From Cryobacterium melibiosiphilum (GTDB lineage: Bacteria > Actinomycetota > Actinomycetes > Actinomycetales > Microbacteriaceae): DNA of 39,753 bases. The position numbers and the translations under genes are program-made. Shown one piece after another: positions 1 through 9,007 of the stretch. A model generated the notes under the pieces. That model searched no databases. It was not told the DNA's origin and saw nothing but the letters and a program-made list of their open reading frames with translations. Location: assembly GCF_003602235.1 (NCBI RefSeq), contig NZ_QZVS01000057.1, forward strand, positions 1 through 39,753, given 5' to 3'. Numbering within the stretch: the stretch's first letter is position 1; every line of letters begins with the position of its first letter.

Positions 1-561
1 GCCGGGTCCGCCCGTCTCGCGGGAGGGCGAGCGGCCGGCGGCGCCGGCGCGGCGGGAGGCGTGGGCCCCTCGGGGCGGGTGCCCCTGGCCGAGCCGCTGT
101 CCGGGCACCGGCACCCGTCAGTGCACGGTACCGGCGGCAGCCGCAGTGCCCTCGGCGCCTCGGTCACCGTTCTCAGCCGACCGCGACGGCGGGTGGGCCT
201 GATCTGGGCGCTCGTAGCGGCATCCGTCGTCGTTGTCGCCGGGGCCGGCGTGGGGGCGGCCGCCCTGCTGCAGGCCACCGACGCGGCCATTCCCAGCGTC
301 ACGAACGTTGACGGCTCCGCCGCCGGCGGCAGTGTGCTCTTCGAATGGTCCGACCCGGGAACCCGTGACGGCGACAGCTATGTCGTCGCGCTGCGCTCGG
401 GGGAGACCAGCATCCAGCGCGGCACGGCCTTCACCGTCGACCCGCACGGTGAGGCCAGCGTCTGCGTGACCGTCACGGTCAACCGTGCCGGTCAGTATGG
501 CGAGCCCAGTGGGGAAAAGTGCGTCGACGTCACCGGCGACGTCGCCGGGGACGCCCAGTGA
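1..561 (+). CDS. 3' end of a membrane protein with FN3-like ectodomain, probable Ser/Thr protein kinase (partial)
   Basis: The reading frame is open at the left edge, so the N-terminal part lies outside the window. What is visible is a Gly/Ala/Pro-rich cytoplasmic linker, a basic stop-transfer stretch (RPRRR), one membrane helix encoded at about 193-270, and an extracytoplasmic tail of about 95 residues. The tail has the beta-strand pattern of a fibronectin III or Ig-like fold, with two Cys residues that could form a disulfide. No kinase motif is visible. The kinase assignment is inferred from the topology and from the downstream FHA, MoxR, DUF58 and transglutaminase genes, which often sit beside Ser/Thr kinases in actinobacteria. 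Its stop overlaps the GTG start of the next gene, implying translational coupling. Confidence 0.55.
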   Translation, partial: AGSARLAGGRAAGGAGAAGGVGPSGRVPLAEPLSGHRHPSVHGTGGSRSALGASVTVLSRPRRRVGLIWALVAASVVVVAGAGVGAAALLQATDAAIPSVTNVDGSAAGGSVLFEWSDPGTRDGDSYVVALRSGETSIQRGTAFTVDPHGEASVCVTVTVNRAGQYGEPSGEKCVDVTGDVAGDAQ

Positions 562-3500
562 ACCTGGCCGGCGAGGGGTCGCGGCGAGCCCGCGTCGGGC
601 CGTGGCTCGCCGCTCACCGTTCCGGAACGCTCACCAGTCTCGCGAGCACCCTCGTCGTGGCCCTCATCGCCACCCTCGCGGTCGTCTCGGGCGGCTACAC
701 GGCACAGCGCCTCGACCTGAACGATGCGGCGGTCTGGGTCGCGAACGAAAGCCGCCAGGCCGTCGGGCGGGCCAACACCGCCGTGCTTGAACTGAACACC
801 GTCGTCGAGACCGGCCGGGCAAGCCTCGACGTGCGCCAGGCGGGCGAGACGGTGCTCGTCGTCGACCGGGCTAACAGTTCGCTCGAAATCCTCGACCCAG
901 CCACGGCTGAACTGTCCGACAGTGTGGCGTTGCCGCCGAACGCCCCCGAGGTATTGCTCGCCGGCGACCGCACGGTGGTGGCCGCCAACGGCGATGTCTG
1001 GAATCTCTCGACGGCCCAGGTCGCCGATTTCGACAGTGTGAGTTCCCCCGACCTCGCGCTCGGGAGCGGTTCGGTGGTGAGCCTGGACTCCGAGGGGCTG
1101 CTCTTTTCCTATACCCCGGCCACCGACACCCTGGTGTCCGCGGCGGTGCAGACTTCCGATCGCATCACGGCCTCGGTCACGGTCGACGGCGGTGACCCCG
1201 ACGATGTCTACGACCTGACCAGCGTGGATGGTGACTGGGCACTGCTGAACGTCACCCGCGGCATCCTCTACCTGGACGACCGAGAGGTCGACCTGTCCGC
1301 GCTCCTGACGGATGGCGCCGCGCTGCAGGCGGCCACACCCCGCGGCGACCGGGTCCTGGTGGCGCACGCGGGCGGGCTCATCGCCGTGCCGCTCGGCGGC
1401 GGAGAACCGCAGGAACTGGTCGCGGGGCGAAACGGCGTGTCCGCACAACCGATCTCCGTCGACGGATGCGATTATGCGGCCTGGGCAGATGGTGCCGCCT
1501 GGCAAAGCTGCGCGTCCGCGACGGGCACGCGCACCGGAGACGGTGAGGTTGCGACGCTCGACTCCCTCGCCGGGGATGCCCGCCTCCAGTTTCAGGTGAA
1601 CGGAACCGGTGTCGTGCTGAACGATGCCCGCAATGGGGCTGCCTGGGCCGTGCAGCGTGGAACAGCGCTCATCGACAACTGGGACGAGCTGATCGACAGC
1701 GTCGTGGACCCCGAACGTGTCGAGGAAAACCTCGAGGACGCACCGGAATTCGAGGACACCCAGCTGCCTCCGGTCGCGGAAGATGATGAGTTTGGTGGGC
1801 GACCCGGCCACGCCGTCACCCTGCCCGTCTTGCTCAACGACTACGACCCCAACGACGACGTGCTGATGATCACCGACGTGACCCCGATCGACCCCGCGCA
1901 GGGGCAGCTCGATCTCATCGCCAACAGCCAGCAGATTCAGCTGACCGTGGGTTCCGCTGCACAGGGCACCTTCGATTTTGACTACACCATCAGCGATGGC
2001 CGGGGCGGAACGGCGGCGGCGACGGTCACCATCGCCGTGCGCCAGCCCGGCGAGAATTCCGCACCCGTGCAGGTGCGTGCGAGTACCGCGTCGGTGGAGG
2101 CCGGTTCGGCCACCACCACCCAGATCCTCGGGGACTGGGTCGATCCCGACGGCGATCCGTTCTACCTGACGGCGGCGAACGTGGCGGCGCCCGACACCGT
2201 CTCCTCCACCCCGAACGGTGCCGTCACCTTCACTCACGGCGGAACCAGTGCCTCGGACGGCGGGGGTGCCGACAGCACCGCTGAGGGAGCGGTCCAGGTT
2301 GGACTGGTCGTGTCGGACGGCAGCCTCGACGGCACCGGCACGCTCAACGTCACGGTGCGGCCGGTCGGAGCCGTGCCGATCGTCGCCGACACGTTCCTCG
2401 TGCTCGCCACGGCCGGAGCCGAGGTGACGGTGTCTCCCCTCGAGCACGTCCGGGGCGGGTCGGGGGCGTTGCGGCTCAGCACCGTGCCGGCGAAGTCGGA
2501 CGTGACCATCACGACCGACGTCAACGCGGGCACGTTTCGATTTCTGAGCAGCGTCGTCGGCCCGCACTACCTCGAGTTCGTGGTCACCGACGATTCCGGA
2601 ACGACCGCCGTCGGCCAGGTGCGCGTGCAGGTGACCGCGGCCGACGATGCTGCGAGCACTCCGATCACCGTGCCGCACACCGCGTTCATTCGCGGCCAGG
2701 AATCGGTTCTCGTGGATGTCCTGGCGGGCGATATCGACCCGGGCGGCGGCGTGCTGCTGGTCACCGGCACGATGAACGTGCCGGGCGGCAGCGGCCTGCG
2801 GGTCGAGGTGCTCGACCAGCGACTGCTGCGGGTGACGCTCACCAAACCGCTGGACGGGCCGGTCAGCTTTTCGTACCGGGTCAGCAACGGCCTGGCCTCA
2901 GCCGACGGCACCGTGACCGTCATCGAACTGCCGGCGCTCGCGCGCAAGCAGGCCCCGGTCGCCCGGCCGGACAGCATCTCGGTGCGCGTCGGCGACGCGA
3001 TCGACATCCCGGTGCTCGCCAATGACGAACACCCCGATGGCGACCCGTTGACCCTGGCGGCGGAGCTGGCGACCCCGCTCGGCGGCGACGCCGGCCTGCT
3101 GTTCGTGGCCGGGAGCGGACTGCGGTATCTCGCCCCCGACGCGCCGGGTAACTTCACGGCCGTGTACCGGGTGAATGCCCCCGACGGTCAGTTCGCCAAC
3201 GCCGAGGTGTCCATCTCGGTGCGCGAGGTCGACCGTGATGCCAACCGGCCCCCGATCCCGAAGACCGTGACCGCTCGGGTGCTGGCCGGCGAGACCGTGC
3301 GCATACCGATCCCGCTGGCCGGCATCGACCCGGACGGCGACTCCGTTCAGCTGCTGGGGCAGGAAACCAACCCCGAAAAGGGTGCCGTCACCGGCGTTGG
3401 CGCCGACTGGATCGAGTTCGAATCCGGCGACTACGCGGCCGGAACCGACTCGTTCAGCTACGCGGTCATCGACGCGCTCGGCGCGCGGGCGACCGGCCTC

Positions 3501-6500
3501 GTACGGGTCGGCATCAGTGCCAGGCTCGACGGCGCACGCAACCCGATCGCCGCCCCCGACGAGGTCGTCGTTCGGCCGGGCAGCACGGTGTCGGTGCGGG
3601 TGCTCGCCAACGACTCCGACCCGGACGGCGGCGACCTCAGCCTGCTGGGCGTCGAACCGACGGATGCCGCCGGGATCGCGAGCATCGACGGCGACGTGAT
3701 CTCGGTGCAGGCCCCGAACGCCGAGGGCCGGACCGGTTTCATCTACGAGATCCAGAATGAGCGCGGCGGCACCGGCTCCAGCTTCCTCACCGTGGTGGTC
3801 GACCGGGACGCCCCACGGGCCCATCCCGACGCACGCGATACCGTGCTGACCCTCTCCGACGTGCTCGATCGGTCCACCATCGACGTCGACGTGCTCGACC
3901 GCGTTTTCTTCGCCGAGGGGCCGGCCAGCGAGCTGGTCCTCGGCGTGCTGCCGGGATACGCCCGTGACGCGGAGGTCACGAACACGCAGCGCATCCGTGT
4001 CACGCTCGGCGATGACAGCCAGATCATCCCGTTCTCCGTGACCCACCCCGACGACGAGAGCATCGTCTCGTACGCCTTCATCTGGGTTCCGGGCTACAGC
4101 GACGCCCTGCCGCAGCTGCGCACGAACGTCGCGCCGCTGACGATCGCCAGCGAGTCCAGCCTGAGCATCACCATCAACGAGTATGTCGTCGCCGTGGGTG
4201 GAAAAAACGTTTCACTGACCGACGAAGCCGCCGTGAGGGCGAGCCACTCCGACGGCGCGGACCTCGTCGAGTCCGCGGAGCGTCTCGTCTTCACCAGTGC
4301 TGACGGCTATTACGGACCGGCGTCGATCTCCTTCGAGGTGACGGATGCCCGCCGGGCGGGCGATTCCGAGGCCCGCATCGCCACGATCGTGCTGCCGATC
4401 ACGGTGACCCCCAGGGAGAACCAGCCGCCGGCCTTCGACGGCGCCGTCCTTGATTTCGAACCGGACCAGACCACGGTCATCGACCTGCAAAAACTCACGT
4501 CGTATCCCTACCCCGACGCGGTCGACGAACTCGTATACTCCGTGCTCGAACCCGACCCGACCGGCTTCGACTACTCCCTGGCCGGATCGCTGCTGACCAT
4601 CCACGCCGGTGAGGGTACCGAGAAGGGCAGCGAGAGCGCCCTGGCCATCGGGGTGCGCGACGACCTGAGTGAGGGTACCGCCGGACGCATCGACCTGAAC
4701 GTCGTCGCGTCGACGAAGCCGCTCGCGATCCCCGCAGCCGACCAGGTGCTCGCACCGCGCGGCCAGACGACGGTCGTCGACGTGCTCGCCAACGACACCG
4801 CGACCAACCCGTTCCCGGCCGTGCCCCTGCGAGTCGTCGCGGTCCGAGGCCTTGACGGTTCCGGCGTCCCGGCGGGGGTGACGATCACCCCGAGCGCGGA
4901 CCGCAGTCGGTTGAGCGTGACCGTCGCCGCCGGCGCCGACCCCGTCGACACGACGGTGCAGTACCAGGTCGCCGACGCCACGGGGGATCCCGACCGGTAC
5001 GCCTGGGGAACGGTGCGGGTCTCCGTTCAGGACGTTCCCGATCCGGTGAGCCGCGTCACCGTGACCGGTTTCGGCGACGAAACCCTGTCGCTGTCCTTCA
5101 ACGCCGGTGCCGCCAACAACGCGGCCATCACCGGCTACGACATCACCCTGACCGACGCCGACTCCGGCGCCCCGGTGGGGACGTCCACGTGCGCCGCGAC
5201 GACCTGCACGGTCCCCACCGGCGGCAACGGCCAGGCCCACTCGGTGCGAGTGTCGGTCACCGCTCTCAACGCCCTCGGGCCGTCGGCAGCGGCCTCCTTC
5301 GCAAACGCCGTCTGGTCCGACGTGGTTCCGGCCGCCCCGACCGGCCTGACCGCCGCCCCGCTGGACGCGGCCCTGCGCCTCGGCTGGAAAACCGTCGCCC
5401 CGAGTGCGGGCGGAACCGCGGTGCGGAGCTACGTCGTGACCGTCAACGGCAGCGAACGGGCCGATGTCAGCGCCACCGCGTGCTCGGCTGGTGCGTGCAG
5501 TCTCGTCGTCGACGGCCTCAGTAACGGATCCGTCGCGTCCTACACCGTCAGCGCCCGCAATGAGGCCTTTCCGGCGCTCTCCACCTGGAACAGCGGCAGC
5601 GGTGACGGCACCCCGTACGGGGCGCCACGGGCCGGTGGCCTCACCGCCACGGCGACGGATGCCTCGGGGCGGGTGAGCGTGTCGTGGAACGCCTTCGACG
5701 GGGCCGGCTCGGCCATCGGCGGCTACTTCGTGCAGCGTATTGCCGGCGACTCGGCTCCCACCGGCGCGCAGGGATGTTCGGTGAGTGAACCCGCCCCCGG
5801 GGCGCTCGCCGCGCCGCGAACCGGCGGGGTCGTCGAGGAACAGCAGACGATGGGGGCAGCGGCCACCTCCGCGACGTTCGAGGTGTCCCTGGCCGACAAC
5901 CGCAGCTACTCGTTCGTGGTCTGGGGCTACAACCAGGCGGGGTGCGCCGTGACGGCCGTGACGACCGTGAGTGTGAGCCCGGTGCCGGGTGAGATCACGT
6001 CGGTGCAGGGCACCATGGAATTGCGCGGCCAGGCGCCGGACGCGATTGCCCGGGACTACCACCTCACCGGCGTTGAGGGGGCGGGAAGCGTCGCGTCATA
6101 CTACGAGCTGCGCAACGCCGGATCCGGTCGCGACCGGGGGGAGCGCCTGGGCAGCAATGGGGACGGCTGGCCCCGCGAACTTCTCGGTGACTCGTTCGGT
6201 GAGACCGTCGACTTCGAGCTGCGTGCGTGCAATGCGGCGGGAATCTGCGGTGCCTGGTCGGATTCATTCCGCGCGCCCGAGGCATCCGTCAGCTTGGCTG
6301 TGCGTGGCGTGGCCTACGACGCTGACGCTGGTGTGTTTAGCTGGACGAATGCTCCCGACAACGGCGCGGACCACCCCGCCACCTTCGAATGTTCGGCGAA
6401 TGCCAACCCCGCGGGAACGCTCGAGGAAGCCGACTCTGACAACACCTGCACCCTCGCTGAACCGGCGGCCGCCGGCGGCGTGACGCTCACCGTGACCGTG

Positions 6501-6530
6501 GACGGGACCAGCTATGACTATCGGGATTGA
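558..6530 (+). CDS. Giant N-terminally anchored Ig/cadherin-like and FN3-repeat surface protein
   Basis: About 1990 residues from GTG 558. This start is chosen because GTGA overlaps the upstream stop; the open frame further upstream is only an Arg-rich shadow. One membrane helix lies at about 26-46 with the basic side first, so nearly the whole chain should be outside the cell. Residues of about 60-390 contain repeated short beta blades resembling a propeller. From about 404 to 1490 there are Ig/cadherin-like modules marked by repeats such as VLLNDYDP, VLANDEHPDGD, GIDPDGD and VLANDSDPDGG, which are likely calcium-binding turns. About five FN3-like modules follow from about 1490 to the end. 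There is no LPXTG motif and no C-terminal helix, so anchoring is by the N-terminal helix. It probably forms an elongated rod or adhesin tied to the downstream ATPases. The substrate is unknown. Confidence 0.88.
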   Translation: MNLAGEGSRRARVGPWLAAHRSGTLTSLASTLVVALIATLAVVSGGYTAQRLDLNDAAVWVANESRQAVGRANTAVLELNTVVETGRASLDVRQAGETVLVVDRANSSLEILDPATAELSDSVALPPNAPEVLLAGDRTVVAANGDVWNLSTAQVADFDSVSSPDLALGSGSVVSLDSEGLLFSYTPATDTLVSAAVQTSDRITASVTVDGGDPDDVYDLTSVDGDWALLNVTRGILYLDDREVDLSALLTDGAALQAATPRGDRVLVAHAGGLIAVPLGGGEPQELVAGRNGVSAQPISVDGCDYAAWADGAAWQSCASATGTRTGDGEVATLDSLAGDARLQFQVNGTGVVLNDARNGAAWAVQRGTALIDNWDELIDSVVDPERVEENLEDAPEFEDTQLPPVAEDDEFGGRPGHAVTLPVLLNDYDPNDDVLMITDVTPIDPAQGQLDLIANSQQIQLTVGSAAQGTFDFDYTISDGRGGTAAATVTIAVRQPGENSAPVQVRASTASVEAGSATTTQILGDWVDPDGDPFYLTAANVAAPDTVSSTPNGAVTFTHGGTSASDGGGADSTAEGAVQVGLVVSDGSLDGTGTLNVTVRPVGAVPIVADTFLVLATAGAEVTVSPLEHVRGGSGALRLSTVPAKSDVTITTDVNAGTFRFLSSVVGPHYLEFVVTDDSGTTAVGQVRVQVTAADDAASTPITVPHTAFIRGQESVLVDVLAGDIDPGGGVLLVTGTMNVPGGSGLRVEVLDQRLLRVTLTKPLDGPVSFSYRVSNGLASADGTVTVIELPALARKQAPVARPDSISVRVGDAIDIPVLANDEHPDGDPLTLAAELATPLGGDAGLLFVAGSGLRYLAPDAPGNFTAVYRVNAPDGQFANAEVSISVREVDRDANRPPIPKTVTARVLAGETVRIPIPLAGIDPDGDSVQLLGQETNPEKGAVTGVGADWIEFESGDYAAGTDSFSYAVIDALGARATGLVRVGISARLDGARNPIAAPDEVVVRPGSTVSVRVLANDSDPDGGDLSLLGVEPTDAAGIASIDGDVISVQAPNAEGRTGFIYEIQNERGGTGSSFLTVVVDRDAPRAHPDARDTVLTLSDVLDRSTIDVDVLDRVFFAEGPASELVLGVLPGYARDAEVTNTQRIRVTLGDDSQIIPFSVTHPDDESIVSYAFIWVPGYSDALPQLRTNVAPLTIASESSLSITINEYVVAVGGKNVSLTDEAAVRASHSDGADLVESAERLVFTSADGYYGPASISFEVTDARRAGDSEARIATIVLPITVTPRENQPPAFDGAVLDFEPDQTTVIDLQKLTSYPYPDAVDELVYSVLEPDPTGFDYSLAGSLLTIHAGEGTEKGSESALAIGVRDDLSEGTAGRIDLNVVASTKPLAIPAADQVLAPRGQTTVVDVLANDTATNPFPAVPLRVVAVRGLDGSGVPAGVTITPSADRSRLSVTVAAGADPVDTTVQYQVADATGDPDRYAWGTVRVSVQDVPDPVSRVTVTGFGDETLSLSFNAGAANNAAITGYDITLTDADSGAPVGTSTCAATTCTVPTGGNGQAHSVRVSVTALNALGPSAAASFANAVWSDVVPAAPTGLTAAPLDAALRLGWKTVAPSAGGTAVRSYVVTVNGSERADVSATACSAGACSLVVDGLSNGSVASYTVSARNEAFPALSTWNSGSGDGTPYGAPRAGGLTATATDASGRVSVSWNAFDGAGSAIGGYFVQRIAGDSAPTGAQGCSVSEPAPGALAAPRTGGVVEEQQTMGAAATSATFEVSLADNRSYSFVVWGYNQAGCAVTAVTTVSVSPVPGEITSVQGTMELRGQAPDAIARDYHLTGVEGAGSVASYYELRNAGSGRDRGERLGSNGDGWPRELLGDSFGETVDFELRACNAAGICGAWSDSFRAPEASVSLAVRGVAYDADAGVFSWTNAPDNGADHPATFECSANANPAGTLEEADSDNTCTLAEPAAAGGVTLTVTVDGTSYDYRD

Positions 6531-7587
6531 TGGCACGGATGTCGATGGCACGGCTCTTGACGGCACGGCACTCACCACGGAATTCCAGCACCGAATGAAC
6601 GGAACCACCCCCACCATGACGATGAGCCCGGACCAGGCCAGCCAGTTCGCCGACGCCTTCGACCGCCTGGTACGCGGGGTCGAACACGTCGTGCTGGGCA
6701 AGAAGCACGTGATTCGGCTGGCGTTCGTCGCGCTGCTGAGCGAAGGCCATCTGCTGCTCGAAGACGTGCCGGGCACCGGCAAGACATCGCTCGCCCGGGC
6801 GATCGCCCAGAGCGTGCGGGGCACCGCAAACCGGGTGCAGTTCACCCCGGACCTGCTCCCGGGGGACATCACCGGGGTGAGTATCTACGACCAGAAGAGC
6901 GGCACGTTCGAGTTCCACCGGGGTCCGATCTTCGCCAACATCGTTCTCGCCGACGAGATCAACCGGGCGAGCCCCAAGACCCAGGCCGCCCTGCTCGAAG
7001 TGATGGAAGAAGGACAGGTCACCGCCGATGGCGTGACCCACCCGGTCGGGTCTCCCTTCATGGTCATCGCGACGCAGAACCCGATTGAGCAGTCCGGCAC
7101 CTACCGGCTGCCCGAGGCGCAGCTGGACCGATTCATCATGAAATCATCGATCGGGTATCCCGATCACGCGTCGACGATCCGCATTCTGGAAGGGGCGAGC
7201 GCCCGCCCGCACGACCTCGTCGTGGCTGCGGTGCTGTCGGCCGAAACCGTCGTGGAGCTGGCAAGCCTGGCCCGCACGGTGTTTGTCGACGCGACCATCA
7301 ACGACTACGTGTCGCGACTGGTCGATGCCACCCGCAACGCCCCGGAGGTGCGCCTCGGCGCCAGCGTGCGCGGGGCCCTCGCGCTGATTCGCACCGCGAA
7401 GACCCTGGCCGCGGCGAACGGACGACACTATGTGCTGCCGGACGACGTGAAGGCTCTTGCCGAACCCGTGCTGGCCCATCGGCTCTTGCTCGACCCGGAG
7501 GCTGAGTTCGACGGCGTGACCACCTCGAGTGTGATCGCCCAGATCCTGATCGAAACGCCGCCGCCGAGCGAGCGCCAGGCGGGGTGA
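6514..7587 (+). CDS. MoxR-family AAA+ ATPase
   Basis: 357 residues if ATG 6514 is used, which overlaps the previous gene by 17 bases; ATG 6595 is an alternative giving 330 residues. The AAA+ core shows Walker A (EDVPGTGKTS), Walker B (VLADEINRASPKTQ), the sensor region (IATQNPIEQSGTYRLPEAQ) and arginine-finger context (LDRF). MoxR ATPases act as chaperones that remodel partner proteins, often encoded beside DUF58/vWA proteins, as here. The context suggests it works on the DUF58 and transglutaminase-like membrane proteins that follow. The first ~30 residues from 6514 (repeated DGT) are low complexity and not conserved in type, which favours the later start or a disordered tail. Confidence 0.93.
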   Translation: MTIGIDGTDVDGTALDGTALTTEFQHRMNGTTPTMTMSPDQASQFADAFDRLVRGVEHVVLGKKHVIRLAFVALLSEGHLLLEDVPGTGKTSLARAIAQSVRGTANRVQFTPDLLPGDITGVSIYDQKSGTFEFHRGPIFANIVLADEINRASPKTQAALLEVMEEGQVTADGVTHPVGSPFMVIATQNPIEQSGTYRLPEAQLDRFIMKSSIGYPDHASTIRILEGASARPHDLVVAAVLSAETVVELASLARTVFVDATINDYVSRLVDATRNAPEVRLGASVRGALALIRTAKTLAAANGRHYVLPDDVKALAEPVLAHRLLLDPEAEFDGVTTSSVIAQILIETPPPSERQAG

Positions 7588-7594
7588 GCAGCGG

Positions 7595-9007
7595 GTGACC
7601 GAGCACTCATCGGTGCATCGCTCGTCGACCCAGCATTCGTCGACCCAGAACTCCTCGACCCAGCATTCGATGATGCGGCGGGTGACCGGTCCGGGCGGAG
7701 GCACGCGCGACGGCCGGTTGGCCGATCTCCTGGACGGGCTCGTCGATCGCAGTCGGAGCCTGCGACGCCACGGCGGCCGGGTGGCGGCCACCATCGGGGC
7801 CGTCGTCACGCCACTCGGCTGGAGCCTGGCCCTCGCTGTGGCCCTCGCGTTCCTGGCCGGTTACGCCTTCGGCTGGGCCGAGCTTGTCGCCATCGGCTGG
7901 ACCGGTGCCGTTCTGTTGCTGGCGGCGGGCGGCTACCTGATCGGCCGGGACGCCTACCGTGTCACCCTGGTGATGCCGGTCACCCGCGTCGTGGCGGGCG
8001 AGCGTGCCCCCGGACTGGTCGGCGTCACGAATTCGGGTCGCCGGCACCTGTCCGGCGTCAGCATCGAAGTGCCAGTCGGCGAGGGGCTCGCGACCTTTGT
8101 GATGCCCGGACTGACCCGGGGGGCCGCGTTCGAAGACGTGTTTCTCGTTCCGACCACCCGGCGCGGCATCATTGCGGTCGGTCCGGTGCGCACCGTGCGC
8201 AGCGACCCCATCGGGCTCGTGCGCAAGGAGCGGGTCTGGGCAGAGCCGCTCGACCTGTTCGTGCATCCCCGCACACTGTCGATTCCGAGCATGAGCACCG
8301 GCTTCATTCGGGATCTCGAGGGGCACCCGACCCGCAACCTGACCACCGATGACGTCTCGTTCCATGCGCTGCGCGAGTACGTTGCCGGGGACGAACGCCG
8401 CAGCATCCATTGGAAGAGCACGGCAAAAACGGGCACCTTCATGGTGCGCCAGTTCGAGGAGAGCCGGCGCAGCCACCTCATGGTCGCGTTGAGCCTGTTC
8501 GAGGGCGACTTCGCGAGCGATGACGAGTTCGAAATGGCCGTCAGCGTCGCCGGTTCCCTCGGCATCCGCGCGATTCGGGACGGCCGCACCGTGTCCGTCG
8601 TGGTGAGCGGGCGCGCGCAGGCGGGGTCGCAGGCCGGCCGCCGTTCCCGGGCGCCGCGACGGATGCCCGCGGCTCGGCCGCTGAGCACGATCTCGCGGGC
8701 CCGCCTGCTCGACGGCCTCAGCGGTGTTGAACGTGCCGACACGGCGCTGCCGCTGCCGGGCCTCGCGACGGTCGCCGCCGAGAGCGTCGCCGGGATTTCC
8801 GTGGCCTTTCTGATTTGCGGGACACCCACGACCCTCGCACAGTTACGGGCCGCGTCGACCCAGTTTCCCTCGGGTGTCGAAGTGGTCGCCGTCGTGTGTG
8901 ACCCCGAAGCGCCCCCGACCCTGCGCCGGGTGGCCGAATTGAGCGTGCTCACCATCGGGTTCCTGGAAGACCTGCAGAAGAGCCTTGCTCGGTCGGCCGC
9001 CGCATGA
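7595..9007 (+). CDS. DUF58-domain membrane protein
   Basis: 470 residues from GTG 7595, seven bases after the MoxR stop. The N-terminus is a low-complexity Ser/Thr/Gln/His stretch made of three 15-bp repeats. Two membrane helices follow (about 71-91 and 95-115). The DUF58 signature is clear at about 261-290 (EYVAGDERRSIHWKS, then AKTGTFMVRQFEE), followed by a vWA-like region. DUF58 proteins pair with MoxR ATPases and are thought to act in envelope complex assembly; the exact biochemical role is not established. The last bases overlap the next gene's ATG (ATGA). ATG 7670 is an alternative start that would exclude the repeat, but it lacks a visible ribosome-binding site. Confidence 0.9.
   Translation: MTEHSSVHRSSTQHSSTQNSSTQHSMMRRVTGPGGGTRDGRLADLLDGLVDRSRSLRRHGGRVAATIGAVVTPLGWSLALAVALAFLAGYAFGWAELVAIGWTGAVLLLAAGGYLIGRDAYRVTLVMPVTRVVAGERAPGLVGVTNSGRRHLSGVSIEVPVGEGLATFVMPGLTRGAAFEDVFLVPTTRRGIIAVGPVRTVRSDPIGLVRKERVWAEPLDLFVHPRTLSIPSMSTGFIRDLEGHPTRNLTTDDVSFHALREYVAGDERRSIHWKSTAKTGTFMVRQFEESRRSHLMVALSLFEGDFASDDEFEMAVSVAGSLGIRAIRDGRTVSVVVSGRAQAGSQAGRRSRAPRRMPAARPLSTISRARLLDGLSGVERADTALPLPGLATVAAESVAGISVAFLICGTPTTLAQLRAASTQFPSGVEVVAVVCDPEAPPTLRRVAELSVLTIGFLEDLQKSLARSAAA
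7622..7666 (+). repeat. Three 15-bp tandem units in the DUF58 5' end
   Basis: Units at 7622-7636, 7637-7651 and 7652-7666 encode SSTQH, SSTQN and SSTQH. The length is a multiple of three, so copy-number change alters protein length, not frame. Confidence 0.9.

Noticed and set aside
492..2678. Long antisense open frame (about 730 codons) opposite the giant surface protein
   Set aside because: It is Arg/Gly/His/Asp-rich with no recognisable domain. Such frames arise opposite GC-rich genes with strong third-position bias. The same holds for long antisense frames at 4212-6062, 13079-14332, 24032-25393 and 36093-37865.
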